Positions 34,707 to 43,850 are shown, numbered from the stretch's first letter. The stretch: DNA of 64,000 nt from JAVBQF01 sp031549195 (GCA_031549195.1 JAVBQF010000001.1:1-64000), one strand, 5' to 3'. Notes: a model not told the origin generated them from the letters alone. Made by a program: numbers and translations.

Positions 34707-35681
34707 ATCAATTAAATTTAAATTATCTAGCATTATTCCACAACCTTCTGCTACGCATGTTAATGGATTTTCTGCTATAAATATAGGAACTTTTAATTCC
34801 TTCTCAAAAAGTTCAACAAAACCTTTCATTAATGCTCCTCCACCAGTTAACACTATTCCTTTATCCACAATATCTGCCGATAATTCAGGTGGTGTCTTTT
34901 CCAACACTTCTTTTACCATCTTTATTATGTCATATGCAAGTGGACTAAGCGCTTCTTCCATTTCACTTTCATTTATTTCAACAGTATGTGGTAATCCATT
35001 TGATAAGTTTCTTCCTTTAATAGACATCTTATTATCTTTCTCACCATTGAAAACTGTTCCAATATTAAGTTTAACTTCTTCAGCTGTCCTTTCACCAATT
35101 AATAGCTTGTACTTATTTTTTACGTAATCTATTATAGCTGCATCAAAACTATTACCTGCAATTTTAACAGAAGAACTTGTAACTATTCCACCTAGTGATA
35201 AAATTGCTATATCAGTGGTTCCACCGCCTATATCTATTACCATATTCCCACTAGGTTTTGATATATCAAGACCTGCTCCTACTGCTGCAACTTTTGGTTC
35301 TTCTTCTAGAAACACCTTTTTTGCACCAATTCTTTCTGCGGCTTCTCTTATAGCATTCTTTTCTACAGCTGTTATATCTGATGGACAACAAATTAAAATC
35401 CTTGGCTTTGTCAACCCTTTACCTTTTACCTTTTTAAGAAATCCTGCTAATAACTCTTCTGTATATTCAAAATCTGCAATTACACCATCTTTAAGTGGTT
35501 TAATAACTTTTACTTTTCCAGGAGTTCTACCTAACATTTCATTTGCATCTTTTCCTACGGCTAATACTTGACTTCTATCCGCATCAATGGCTACAACTGT
35601 TGGTTCATTTAATACTACACCTTCACCTTTTACATATATTAATACATTTGCTGTTCCTAAATCTATTCCAATATCCTTCAT
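34701..35681 (-). CDS. mbl: MreB-family rod shape protein Mbl
   Basis: Actin-like cytoskeletal ATPase of 326 aa that organises lateral wall synthesis. Phosphate-1 loop is I-G-I-D-L-G-T-A-N-V (4-13), phosphate-2 is V-I-D-I-G-G-G-T-T-D (about 145-154), and the adenosine motif is V-L-T-G-G-G-A-L (about 277-284). The gene immediately follows spoIIID, as mbl does in Bacillus, so mbl is preferred over mreB. The spacer is only 6 nt, so the two are cotranscribed. Confidence 0.93.
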   Translation of the reverse strand: MKDIGIDLGTANVLIYVKGEGVVLNEPTVVAIDADRSQVLAVGKDANEMLGRTPGKVKVIKPLKDGVIADFEYTEELLAGFLKKVKGKGLTKPRILICCPSDITAVEKNAIREAAERIGAKKVFLEEEPKVAAVGAGLDISKPSGNMVIDIGGGTTDIAILSLGGIVTSSSVKIAGNSFDAAIIDYVKNKYKLLIGERTAEEVKLNIGTVFNGEKDNKMSIKGRNLSNGLPHTVEINESEMEEALSPLAYDIIKMVKEVLEKTPPELSADIVDKGIVLTGGGALMKGFVELFEKELKVPIFIAENPLTCVAEGCGIMLDNLNLIDK

Positions 35682-35687
35682 AATTCC

Positions 35688-35942
35688 TCATTCCTTTAAT
35701 TTCGCATATTTTATTTTAGTAGATTCTCCCCCTTTAATATGTCTTGTCATTATATGCTCATCAAATATATCTTTTACTTGTGTATGTAGGAGTTCATCTA
35801 ATTCTTTTAATCTATCTTGTAGATCTTTATGTACTGTACTTTTACTTACTCTATAAAGTACTGCAGTATCTCTTACAGTAGCTTTTGTGTCACATATATA
35901 TTTTGCCTCGGTTAAAACTCTTTCTATAATATGCTTGTTCAT
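35688..35942 (-). CDS. spoIIID: Sporulation transcriptional regulator SpoIIID
   Basis: At 84 aa this matches SpoIIID in length and sequence. The helix-turn-helix reads V-R-D-T-A-V-L-Y-R-V-S-K-S-T-V-H-K-D-L (23-41), and a basic C-terminal helix follows, also needed for DNA binding. SpoIIID is a mother-cell regulator that modulates sigma-E and sigma-K genes. AAAGGAAGG lies ahead of ATG 35942. The spoIIID-mbl gene order is conserved with Bacillus. Confidence 0.95.
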   Translation of the reverse strand: MNKHIIERVLTEAKYICDTKATVRDTAVLYRVSKSTVHKDLQDRLKELDELLHTQVKDIFDEHIMTRHIKGGESTKIKYAKLKE

Positions 35943-35991
35943 ATATACCTTCCTTTAATAAAGTATATTTTTAAGCAATATATATATGTAT

Positions 35992-36016
35992 AAAAAAAGG
36001 CATTATATACTGCCTA
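35992..36016 (-). terminator. Intrinsic terminator overlapping the spoIIQ stop codon
   Basis: AGGCA (35998-36002) pairs with TGCCT (36011-36015), followed by seven minus-strand T's. TAG (36016-36014) supplies the first bases of the stem. Confidence 0.75.
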
Positions 36017-36637
36017 TAAATCTTTTAATAACTTATCATAATAGGTTTCAGGATTAACTATCTTACCATTATGTATTAGTTCTAGATGCAAATTATTTTT
36101 AGTAGAGTATATTTTAGAAGTTCCGCTTTTAGCAATTACTTGTCCTTGTGTAATATAATCTCCTTCACTAACTTTAACATCATTTAAACATTGATAAACA
36201 CTTATTATATTGTTCTCATGTCTTACTTCAACTGTTTTACCTAATAATTCATTTTCTTCTACTTTAATAACAGTTCCATTTAGTATTGATAATATATCGA
36301 ATGCTGCATCTGCTATATAGTCAACTCCAGAGTTTTGAATATATGCTCCTTCATAGTATATTAATGAGTTTTTTTGTTCATTTTCTTCTCCCTTATAATT
36401 ATAGTATGTTTTATTAAGTATTACTTTACTATCATTATATGGTTTTAATACTTTGGTATCTGTTGCCACAACTGGTGTTGTATTAGTAAATATAATACTT
36501 GATACATAAGTCAAATCATCTTCAAGTGGCGTTGTTGTTCCTTGATAATTAGTCGCTACTGTAATCATTATTGATACTACTAATATTAAATAGATGCTAG
36601 GTAATACATATGGTTTTAGTCTTAATTTCCTTTTCAT
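36014..36637 (-). CDS. spoIIQ: SpoIIQ-like LytM/M23 domain sporulation protein
   Basis: From ATG 36637 (GAGGTGG upstream) the protein is 207 aa: a short cytoplasmic basic start, one membrane helix (about 12-30), a linker, and a LytM domain (about 95-200). The M23 zinc site is degenerate. The Asp of S-G-V-D-Y and the final His of N-L-H-L-E are present, but the first His position is Asn or Ser. Bacillus SpoIIQ is likewise an inactive LytM protein that pairs with SpoIIIAH across the engulfment membranes. Neighbours spoIIID and mbl support the call. Confidence 0.82.
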   Translation of the reverse strand: MKRKLRLKPYVLPSIYLILVVSIMITVATNYQGTTTPLEDDLTYVSSIIFTNTTPVVATDTKVLKPYNDSKVILNKTYYNYKGEENEQKNSLIYYEGAYIQNSGVDYIADAAFDILSILNGTVIKVEENELLGKTVEVRHENNIISVYQCLNDVKVSEGDYITQGQVIAKSGTSKIYSTKNNLHLELIHNGKIVNPETYYDKLLKDL

Positions 36638-36689
36638 AAATTCCACCTCAATAATAATGTGGACTAAAAAGAAAAAAATTATACATAAA

Positions 36690-36887
36690 TCATATAATTT
36701 TTGTATAAGTAAAAAAGTCATATATAAAATTTGTTATTAGATATATTATTGATAATGCTAATAATACATAAAAGACTCTTGCTTGAAATTCTTTATTTTT
36801 TTTAAATATGCCATTTAAATTAACAGAGTCTAATCCCCACAACACTATTATTGTGGATAAAAGATATAAAAATATTTTAAGATCCAT
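36690..36887 (-). CDS. DUF1146 (YwzB-like) small membrane protein
   Basis: From ATG 36887 (GGTGAAAAC upstream) this is a 65-aa protein with two hydrophobic helices (about 4-20 and 35-57) and W-G-L-D-S-V-N-L between them, the family signature. Function unknown; in Bacilli it usually lies near spoIIQ, murAA or the atp operon. It overlaps rpiB by 11 nt and precedes spoIIQ by about 50 nt. Confidence 0.85.
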   Translation of the reverse strand: MDLKIFLYLLSTIIVLWGLDSVNLNGIFKKNKEFQARVFYVLLALSIIYLITNFIYDFFTYTKII

Positions 36888-37335
36888 AGTTTTCACCAAT
36901 TTCATAAGCTTCTATTTGATTTTTTCTTTTTAAATATACTGGATCATCTAGTGCATTGGTTGCTAAAAATACATCTATTATTGCTTTTGCTTCGTCTAAT
37001 GTTAATCTTTCTCCGCCTAGTGCAATTGTGTTTATATAATCATTTGTTTTTGCATGTTTAGCATCTTCTACATTATACATTGCCCCACATCGAACACCCT
37101 TAACTTTATTACATGCTACTGCAATACCAATAGCACTTCTACATATAGCAATTCCATAATCTACTTCTTTTTTTCCTACTGCTTCTCCAATTTTAAATCC
37201 ATATAAAGGATAATCAACTCTTTCATTTGTATCACTGCCAAAGTTAATGACTGTATGACCTTTTTCCTCTAAATACTGTTTCAATTCATTTTTTAATTCA
37301 ACCCCACCATGATCATTACCAATTGCTATTCTCAT
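36877..37335 (-). CDS. rpiB: Ribose-5-phosphate isomerase B
   Basis: RpiB/LacAB family, 152 aa, interconverting ribose-5-phosphate and ribulose-5-phosphate. The start has G-N-D-H-G-G-V-E-L-K with Asp9/His10-type ligands, then a phosphate-binding A-C-N-K-V-K-G-V-R-C. The usual catalytic C-G-T-G-I-G segment reads C-R-S-A-I-G: the Cys base is kept while the anion-hole GTG becomes RSA. A related sugar-phosphate isomerase activity is therefore possible. GGAGG precedes the ATG. It is followed by DUF1146 and spoIIQ. Confidence 0.85.
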   Translation of the reverse strand: MRIAIGNDHGGVELKNELKQYLEEKGHTVINFGSDTNERVDYPLYGFKIGEAVGKKEVDYGIAICRSAIGIAVACNKVKGVRCGAMYNVEDAKHAKTNDYINTIALGGERLTLDEAKAIIDVFLATNALDDPVYLKRKNQIEAYEIGENYGS

Positions 37336-37490
37336 ACATCCTCCATTATCAAATTAAGTATATCATTCATAAGAAAAAAGAGAAACTATTTTTTGATTGG
37401 CTTCCCTTAATGTACCATTTGCAGCCAAAAGAAGCGATTATTACAGTTTAGTGTAATATTACTCATTTTTTATATATTATACATTCATAC
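37336..37490 (-). promoter_or_regulatory. Structured intergenic leader upstream of rpiB
   Basis: On minus a TATAAT-like -10 lies near 37475. It is followed by ATTACA-TGTAAT (hairpin 1) and TTGGCT-AGCCAA (hairpin 2, 22-nt loop), then the rpiB ribosome site. No known riboswitch class was matched. Confidence 0.35.
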
Positions 37491-37494
37491 AATT

Positions 37495-37520
37495 AAAAAG
37501 AAAGTTTATTCACTTTCTTT
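37495..37520 (-). terminator. Intrinsic terminator around the rpmE stop codon
   Basis: AAAGAAAGT (37497-37505) pairs perfectly with ACTTTCTTT (37512-37520). TAA (37508-37506) is in the loop. Confidence 0.75.
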
Positions 37521-37721
37521 AGCTTCAAATCCATATTTTTTATTAAACTTATCAACTCTACCTGTATGTGATGTTCTACTTTGTTTGTTAGTATAGAATG
37601 GATGACATTTAGAACATACTTCAACATGAACTGTGTCTTTTGTTGATTGAGCTTTAAAAGTCTCCCCACATGCACAAATTATAGTTGATTCTTGAAAATT
37701 AGGATGAATATTTTTCTTCAT
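37506..37721 (-). CDS. rpmE: 50S ribosomal protein L31
   Basis: From ATG 37721 (AAGGAG upstream) the protein is 71 aa. It is the zinc-binding (C+) form: Cys residues in I-C-A-C-G-E and C-S-K-C-H-P-F-Y, followed by T-N-K-Q. The four cysteines imply a Zur-related paralogue could exist elsewhere, but none is seen here. In Bacillus rpmE lies close to the murAB-rho-prfA region, as here. Confidence 0.95.
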   Translation of the reverse strand: MKKNIHPNFQESTIICACGETFKAQSTKDTVHVEVCSKCHPFYTNKQSRTSHTGRVDKFNKKYGFEAKESE

Positions 37722-37804
37722 TTCAGATTCTCCTTCCGCCATGACAAACAGTCATAGTAATAATTGCTAATTTAATATAACAAAAAAAGAGAGTTATTGC
37801 AACA

Positions 37805-38554
37805 CTATTTTATAATTTTAATAACTTCTTTACTTATATATTCATATCCCTTAGTATTTGGATGTATATCCAAAGCATTAGGTAAATACTTTGATCCTTC
37901 TTTATTGAATCCATCAAATATATCAAGACATGTAATTTGTTCATCTAAACATATTTGATTGTATAAATTATTTGAGTATTTTACAATATCATCTATTTGT
38001 TGCTTAAATGATGTAAGAGCTGGTAGCGGATTATAATAACCAATTAGTACGATTTGCCCTTTTGCATATTTCTTAACATGCTCAATTAAATCTTCTACTT
38101 CATCTGCAATTGTGTCTACTTCCCTTTTTGCCACTTTAACATTTTGAATCCTACTTGTTATATTGTTAAAAGAAATATTTTTAAGAAAGTTATTTGCACC
38201 TATTGAGATTGTTACAAGATCAGATTCCCTTAAAGCTTCTCTTATACTCACTGTTTGATTATCAATAGTTAAGGTCTTATTATTTTCAATATCTGATTTC
38301 AAATTATATGTAGTATATCCAGATTTTGCGAAATCTTTTGCATAGAATGATAATCTTCCATTATCTTTTAAATAATCTGCTATATAGTCTGAGTAACCAT
38401 AATTAATCTCACCATATGAATTCATTCCTGCCGCCAGTGAATCACCTAAAGCTATATAATATATTTTAGTACTATTTCTAGTTGTCAATTTGTAAATGAA
38501 AAAAACTGATGTAAAGGCCACTACAAAAAAGATTATTGTTTTTAGTTTTTTCAT
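37805..38554 (-). CDS. SGNH/GDSL hydrolase, membrane-anchored
   Basis: The 249-aa protein starts with a hydrophobic signal anchor (about 6-22). GDSL block I is A-L-G-D-S-L-A-A-G (about 36-44), block III I-G-A-N-N-F-L (about 117-123), and the catalytic D-x-x-H is D-I-H-P-N (about 231-235). It is therefore a probable extracellular lipase or esterase of the YpmR/LipC class; LipC-type enzymes act in spore germination, but substrate cannot be deduced. It lies between rpmE and murA with a separate ribosome site (GGAGG). Confidence 0.85.
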   Translation of the reverse strand: MKKLKTIIFFVVAFTSVFFIYKLTTRNSTKIYYIALGDSLAAGMNSYGEINYGYSDYIADYLKDNGRLSFYAKDFAKSGYTTYNLKSDIENNKTLTIDNQTVSIREALRESDLVTISIGANNFLKNISFNNITSRIQNVKVAKREVDTIADEVEDLIEHVKKYAKGQIVLIGYYNPLPALTSFKQQIDDIVKYSNNLYNQICLDEQITCLDIFDGFNKEGSKYLPNALDIHPNTKGYEYISKEVIKIIK

Positions 38555-38581
38555 AAAACCTCCAAAGTATACTCTGTTAAA

Positions 38582-39835
38582 TTATACTTCTTTAATCTCT
38601 ATTTTAGCACCTACATTTGTCAGCTTTTCTACTATATCCTCATATCCTCTTAAAATATGTTCGACATTTGTTATCGTTGTTGTTCCTTCTGCAAACAATG
38701 CTGCTGCAAGAAGTGTTGCTCCTGCTCTTAAATCTGTTGCTTCGACTGTTGCTGCATTTAATTTAGTTGGTCCATTAAAGGTTGCTTTTGTACCATCCTT
38801 TTCAACGATAGCACCCATCTTTTCGAGTTCTGGTAAATGCATAAATCTATTTTCAAATATTGTTTCTTCTATTATAGATTTACCTTCTGCTTGAGTAAGA
38901 AGAGCACACATAGGTTGTTGTAAATCCGTTGGAAACCCTGGGTATGGTAATGTTTTAATATTTACTTTCTTATATTTGTCTGGTTTATTTACTATAATGT
39001 AATCTTGACCTATTTCAAGACTAATACCCATTTCTTTTAATTTTAGAATTAGTGCATCTAAGTGTTCGGGTATAACATTATAAATTTTTAAATTATTTCC
39101 TATTAATGCTCCAATTATTGTATAAGTCCCTGCTTCTATTCTATCAGGTATAACTTCATGAAAGCATCCTTCTAATTTCTCAACACCCTTTATTTTTATT
39201 GTATCAGTACCTGCACCAGTAATATTTGCACCCATATTGTTTAAAAAGGTAGCTATATTTGCAATCTCTGGTTCTTTTGCTGCATTTTCGATTATTGTTG
39301 TACCATCAGCCTTTACTGCTGCAAGCATGATGTTAATCGTAGCACCTACTGATGCAAAGTCTAAATATATATTTGCACCTTTAAGTTTATCAGCATGCAG
39401 TGTGAAATTATCACCATCATTGGTAATTGTTGCACCTAATGCTTCGAACCCCTTTAAATGTAAATTAATTGGTCTTGCTCCTATAGAGCACCCACCAGGA
39501 ATTGATATCTCAACATGCTTGTATTTTCCAAGTAATGACCCCATAAAGTAATACGATGCTCTTAATTTTTTCGCATACTCTGTTGGTATTGGCTTATTCA
39601 CTATCGTTGATGGTGTTATTACCATAGATTCACTAGCTCTTCTAACATCCGCACCTAGAAATTGCAATGTTTCTGTTAAAACATCAGTGTCTGTTATTTC
39701 TGGAACATTACAAATCGTTACATCTCCATCAGCTAATATTGCTGCTGGTATCAATGCAACTGCACTATTCTTAGCACCACTTATTTTTATAAGTCCACTA
39801 AGTTCTGTACCGCCTGATACTTCTAAAATTTTCAT
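38582..39835 (-). CDS. murA: UDP-N-acetylglucosamine 1-carboxyvinyltransferase
   Basis: MurA commits UDP-GlcNAc to peptidoglycan synthesis by adding enolpyruvate. It has 417 aa, two inside-out alpha/beta domains, Lys22-Asn23 in S-G-A-K-N-S, active-site Cys116 in P-G-G-C-S-I-G-A-R-P, and the later D-L-R-A-G-A motif. The Cys implies the fosfomycin-sensitive form. GGAGG precedes ATG 39835. It lies downstream of fba, as Bacillus murAB lies beside fbaA. Confidence 0.96.
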   Translation of the reverse strand: MKILEVSGGTELSGLIKISGAKNSAVALIPAAILADGDVTICNVPEITDTDVLTETLQFLGADVRRASESMVITPSTIVNKPIPTEYAKKLRASYYFMGSLLGKYKHVEISIPGGCSIGARPINLHLKGFEALGATITNDGDNFTLHADKLKGANIYLDFASVGATINIMLAAVKADGTTIIENAAKEPEIANIATFLNNMGANITGAGTDTIKIKGVEKLEGCFHEVIPDRIEAGTYTIIGALIGNNLKIYNVIPEHLDALILKLKEMGISLEIGQDYIIVNKPDKYKKVNIKTLPYPGFPTDLQQPMCALLTQAEGKSIIEETIFENRFMHLPELEKMGAIVEKDGTKATFNGPTKLNAATVEATDLRAGATLLAAALFAEGTTTITNVEHILRGYEDIVEKLTNVGAKIEIKEV

Positions 39836-39882
39836 AATACCTCCAATACACTATATTTTATTATAATGCCTATAATAGGTGA

Positions 39883-40725
39883 TTACCTATTAAGGAATAA
39901 GTTTATTTTTGCTTCTATTGCTGCCATCATATTAGCTTTACCAAAACCAATTACTTTTCTTGGGTCATATTCTTCTTTATTTGCCATTATTCCTTCAACA
40001 ACGCCTTGATGCCATGCTCCTTGTAATTCTGTATTTATATTTATCTTACTAATACCACAAGAAATTGCCTTTTTAATATCAACTTCTGGTATTCCTGTAC
40101 CACCATGTAATACTAAAGGTACTGTTACACTTTCATTTACCTGCTGCATAGTAACAAAATCAAGATTAGGATTTCCCTTATAATATCCATGTACACTTCC
40201 AAGTGCTGGCGCTAATGAGTCTAATTCCGTATTACTCACTATAGCTAAACAATCTTCTAATGTGGCATTTAAACTGCTTCCTGAAACATTATCTTCTGTT
40301 CCACCAATATGTCCAACTTCTGCTTCAACTGTTACATTATGTTTATGAGCATAGTCTACAACTTCTTTTGTAACCCTAATATTTTCTTCTAACGGAAATT
40401 TAGAACCGTCTATCATAACAGATGTAAAACCCGCATCTATTACCTTTTTACAGACATCAAAACTTCCACCATGATCTAAATGAATACATACAGGGATTGC
40501 TATTGATAGATCTTTTATCAATCCATTAACCATACCAACAATCGTATTAGCACCTCCCATATATTTAAGTGCTCCTTCGCTAACGCCAAGGATTACCGGA
40601 CAATCGTATTCTTGACACTTTTCTAATACATTTTTAGCCCATTCTAAATTATTAATATTAAACTGTGGTACTGCATATTTTCCTTTTTTTGCGTTTTCTA
40701 ACATTTCTTTGCTATTTACTAACAT
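39883..40725 (-). CDS. fba: Class II fructose-1,6-bisphosphate aldolase
   Basis: This zinc-dependent aldolase is 280 aa and cleaves fructose-1,6-bisphosphate. Zinc ligands fall in I-H-L-D-H-G (about 82-87) and near V-H-G-Y-Y-K-G and L-H-G-G-T-G. Phosphate-binding residues lie around G-I-S-K-I-N-I-N-T. The protein ends with a family-typical K-I-N-L-F. GGTGGATAT precedes the ATG. Tagatose-bisphosphate aldolase (GatY) is similar, but position beside murA favours fba. Confidence 0.93.
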   Translation of the reverse strand: MLVNSKEMLENAKKGKYAVPQFNINNLEWAKNVLEKCQEYDCPVILGVSEGALKYMGGANTIVGMVNGLIKDLSIAIPVCIHLDHGGSFDVCKKVIDAGFTSVMIDGSKFPLEENIRVTKEVVDYAHKHNVTVEAEVGHIGGTEDNVSGSSLNATLEDCLAIVSNTELDSLAPALGSVHGYYKGNPNLDFVTMQQVNESVTVPLVLHGGTGIPEVDIKKAISCGISKININTELQGAWHQGVVEGIMANKEEYDPRKVIGFGKANMMAAIEAKINLFLNR

Positions 40726-40808
40726 ATATCCACCATTCTTTCATATTTATAATACCAATATACCTATAAATTAGCAATAAATTAGGTTAACTTTTATTTA
40801 TTGGACTG

Positions 40809-41342
40809 TCAAAATATATGTATCATTGCAAGTATTAACAATATTATGCTCCCAAGAATAATTGCCCTTCTACCAAATCTTTCACTTAACTTTTTACCAA
40901 TAATTAATCCTATCATTGTAAATAGAAAACTAATAATCATAAAAGTAAAAGATGCTAAAAAATAATTTTTAGTTATTGCTTCTAATCCAACTCCCACAGT
41001 AAGACTATCAATGCTTACCGTAAAACCAAATAGTAACATTGAAAACATTCCATTAATTGCTTTTATTTCCTCGTCTTTATTTAAAGATATTAACATTTGT
41101 ATTCCGAGCACTAAAAAAATAATCCCCTCTAAAATGTCTGCTCCTACTGGTAGATGTGACATAATTACACTGCCAATGACTGTACCTATTAATGGCATAA
41201 AAAAATGGAATAGTCCTACAATAATACTTAATAGTATTATTCTCTTTTTATCAATATTTAATGTACCATAAATAATAGATAATGAAAAAGTATCCATACT
41301 TAATCCTATCGCAACTAATAAGACAACAAAAAAGTTTGACAT
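40809..41342 (-). CDS. mntP: Manganese efflux protein MntP-like
   Basis: The 177-aa protein has six hydrophobic helices and both family repeats with intramembrane acidic residues: G-L-S-M-D-T-F-S-L-S (14-23) and V-S-I-D-S-L-T-V-G (about 110). MntP exports Mn2+. In Bacillus the mntP gene (ywlD) also lies in the cluster with spoIIR and rpiB, consistent with the present order. GGTGATACT precedes ATG 41342. Confidence 0.88.
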   Translation of the reverse strand: MSNFFVVLLVAIGLSMDTFSLSIIYGTLNIDKKRIILLSIIVGLFHFFMPLIGTVIGSVIMSHLPVGADILEGIIFLVLGIQMLISLNKDEEIKAINGMFSMLLFGFTVSIDSLTVGVGLEAITKNYFLASFTFMIISFLFTMIGLIIGKKLSERFGRRAIILGSIILLILAMIHIF

Positions 41343-41379
41343 AGTATCACCATTTAAATCTATGCCAAACTTATTTTAT

Positions 41380-41904
41380 TTAAAAGTATTTATCGATTAT
41401 TTCTTTTATAAAAGATTTATATTCTACTTCTTTTATATTTTCTTCGTTTGATTCCATCATACATAAAGGTGGAAATAATACACACCACCAGTTATCTCCT
41501 TCACCTTTTCCAAGCGTAACAACAATTGATTCATAATAGCCTTCTTCATATACAATACCTTTAAATTTTTTTTCTGGAAAATAATTTAATCCATAATTTA
41601 CTTTGAATTCTGTACTTGTGTCATTTTGAACTAATACTTGTTTTACAGTAATATCTATATTTGGTAGGTTATCATTTAATATCTTTCTTACTTCCTCTAC
41701 ATCTTTTGCATCTTTAAGCCATATTGCTATTTCATCTTGTATTTTATTTTTTACCTGACCTTTTATGTTTTGATCATTAATACTATTACTATTTGCTATA
41801 ACTCTTATCCTAATTGATTCATTAGGAATTATTATTTCTTCACTATCTACTTTTGTTAATGTGAATACCATTATTACTCCTAATATCAATATTATTTTCT
41901 TCAT
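41380..41904 (-). CDS. spoIIR: Stage II sporulation protein R
   Basis: SpoIIR is the forespore-secreted signal that triggers pro-sigma-E processing by SpoIIGA. The protein is 174 aa with a signal peptide (about 1-17, I-I-L-I-L-G-V-I-M-V-F), then the SpoIIR domain with I-R-I-R-V-I-A-N-S-N-S (about 31-41), and W-W-C-V-L-F-P-P-L-C (about 138-147). It lies downstream of prmC as in Bacillus (prfA-prmC-spoIIR). Confidence 0.95.
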   Translation of the reverse strand: MKKIILILGVIMVFTLTKVDSEEIIIPNESIRIRVIANSNSINDQNIKGQVKNKIQDEIAIWLKDAKDVEEVRKILNDNLPNIDITVKQVLVQNDTSTEFKVNYGLNYFPEKKFKGIVYEEGYYESIVVTLGKGEGDNWWCVLFPPLCMMESNEENIKEVEYKSFIKEIIDKYF

Positions 41905-41973
41905 TTATTATCATCCTCACTATCATAATGATAATAATTAATTATTTTTATTCAATTAAATAAAAAAAGTTAA

Positions 41974-42795
41974 TTATACTCTATATATAAATAACATTCT
42001 ATCTTTATTTGATAAATCTTTTAAACATTTAATTTCAATATTTTCTAAGTATTCATTCGCAATATTAGTAATATCATCTTTCTGAGTCATTCCTATTTCA
42101 AATGCAATTAAGAATTTTTCCTTTAAGTTGTCCTTTACTTTTTCTAATATTTGTCTATAGTATTTTAATCCATCTTGATCTGCAAAGAGAGCTAAATATG
42201 GTTCATTATCCTTTACTATTGCTTCTACTTCTTCATCTAGTTTTATATACGGTGGATTACTTATTATAATATCAAATTTATCATTGATATTATTTAACAT
42301 ATCTCCAAGTACTATATTAATATCTGCTCCTAAACTCTTTGCATTTTCTCTAGTTACCTCTAGTGCTTTCTCACTTATGTCAAGACAAGTAACAGAAAGT
42401 GTTGGAAGCTTCTTTTTAAGCGTAATTCCAATGACACCAGAACCACAACCTAAATCTATTACACTTAAGTTTTTATTTAAAAAGTGTTCCTCAACAAATC
42501 TTATTGTATGCTCTACTAGTTCTTCTGTTTCAAATCTTGGGATTAAAACATTTTCATTAACTATAAATTCATTACCATAGAAATTAACTCTTCCAATAAT
42601 ATATTGTAATGGCTTATTATTTAAAACTGCATCAATACATTTTTTATATTTAATTATATTTTCTTCGCCAATAATTTCATCTAGATGATTTAACAAGTCT
42701 AGTGAGTCATATCCCAAAATATTAGACAAGAGCATTTTTGCAGCAGTGGAATTCAAATATTTTTTACCGTATACAATTAATTCTTCTACTCTCAT
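41974..42795 (-). CDS. prmC: Release factor glutamine methyltransferase
   Basis: PrmC methylates the GGQ glutamine of RF1/RF2. The 273-aa protein has an N-terminal helical domain (1-80), the SAM motif D-L-G-C-G-S-G-V-I-G (about 118-127) and the catalytic N-P-P-Y (about 185-188). Its start overlaps the prfA stop by one base (TAATG), which couples it to its substrate gene. Confidence 0.96.
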   Translation of the reverse strand: MRVEELIVYGKKYLNSTAAKMLLSNILGYDSLDLLNHLDEIIGEENIIKYKKCIDAVLNNKPLQYIIGRVNFYGNEFIVNENVLIPRFETEELVEHTIRFVEEHFLNKNLSVIDLGCGSGVIGITLKKKLPTLSVTCLDISEKALEVTRENAKSLGADINIVLGDMLNNINDKFDIIISNPPYIKLDEEVEAIVKDNEPYLALFADQDGLKYYRQILEKVKDNLKEKFLIAFEIGMTQKDDITNIANEYLENIEIKCLKDLSNKDRMLFIYRV

Positions 42796-43850
42796 TATTC
42801 TCCTGCTAGTTTTCTTCTTTGATCTTCGGTTATTAATGATTCAATAATGTCACCAATATCGCCTTCTACAATTCTGTCTAACTGCATTAAACTTAATCCA
42901 ATTCTATGATCTGTTACCCTGTTTTGCGGATAATTATAGGTTCTTATCTTTTCTGATCTATCACCAGTACCAATTTTATTTTTACGCTCTGCGCCCTGTT
43001 CTTCTTCTTGTTTTCTAAGGGTTTCTTCATAGATTTTAGCTTTCAATACTTTGAACGCAACTTCTTTATTTTGAATTTGACTACGTTCATTTTGACATGA
43101 TACAACAATACCAGTGGGTATATGTGTCATTCTAACTGCTGAATCAGTTGTGTTTACACTTTGTCCTCCAGCACCACTACTTCTAAATATATCAATTCTT
43201 ATATCGGATTGTTTTACTTCTATATCAATGTCTTCAACTTCTGGCATAACAATAACTGTTGCTGTCGATGTGTGAATTCTACCTTGTGTTTCAGTTACTG
43301 GTACTCTTTGAACACGGTGAGCACCACTTTCATATTTCAACTTAGAGAACACATTTTTACCTTTAACCATAAAGCTTACAAGGCTAAATCCTCCGCCTTC
43401 TGAATATTCTTCTGATAGTACCTCTATTTTCCACCCTTGTTTTTCAGAATATTTTAAATACATTCTATAAAGATCACCTGCAAATATATTGGCTTCATCT
43501 CCACCAGCTGCTCCTCTTATTTCAACAATAACATTCTTACCATCATTAGGATCTTTTGGTATTAATAATATTTCTAATTGACTTTCTAAATCTCTCTTTT
43601 CTTGTTCTAATCTTTCAAGTTCTTCTGAAGCAAACTCTTTCATTTCTGGGTCTTTAACCATCTCTTTCGCTTCTTCAATGTCATTTAAAGCCTTTTCATA
43701 TTTTGTATAGCACATTACTGTATCTTCTAAGTCAGATGTTTCCTTTGATAATTCTCTTGTCTTCTTTATATCTGAAAGTACTGCTGGATCAAGCAATTGT
43801 TTATTTAATTCCTCATACCTTGCTTTAATAATATTTAATCTTTCTATCAT
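42795..43850 (-). CDS. prfA: Peptide chain release factor 1
   Basis: RF1 reads UAA and UAG stops. The protein is 351 aa from ATG 43850 (AAAGGAA upstream); the TTG at 43859 is too close to the site. The codon-recognition P-V-T (about 180) and the catalytic G-A-G-G-Q-S-V-N-T-T-D (about 225-235) are intact. UAG occurs often as a stop here, which requires RF1. Confidence 0.96.
   Translation of the reverse strand: MIERLNIIKARYEELNKQLLDPAVLSDIKKTRELSKETSDLEDTVMCYTKYEKALNDIEEAKEMVKDPEMKEFASEELERLEQEKRDLESQLEILLIPKDPNDGKNVIVEIRGAAGGDEANIFAGDLYRMYLKYSEKQGWKIEVLSEEYSEGGGFSLVSFMVKGKNVFSKLKYESGAHRVQRVPVTETQGRIHTSTATVIVMPEVEDIDIEVKQSDIRIDIFRSSGAGGQSVNTTDSAVRMTHIPTGIVVSCQNERSQIQNKEVAFKVLKAKIYEETLRKQEEEQGAERKNKIGTGDRSEKIRTYNYPQNRVTDHRIGLSLMQLDRIVEGDIGDIIESLITEDQRRKLAGE

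Noticed and set aside
35943..36013. Sigma-E type promoter before spoIIID
   Set aside because: AT-rich sequence gives partial matches only; spacing and -10 do not fit.
37493..37675. 60-aa minus frame across rpmE
   Set aside because: Shadow of the L31 gene; no ribosome site.
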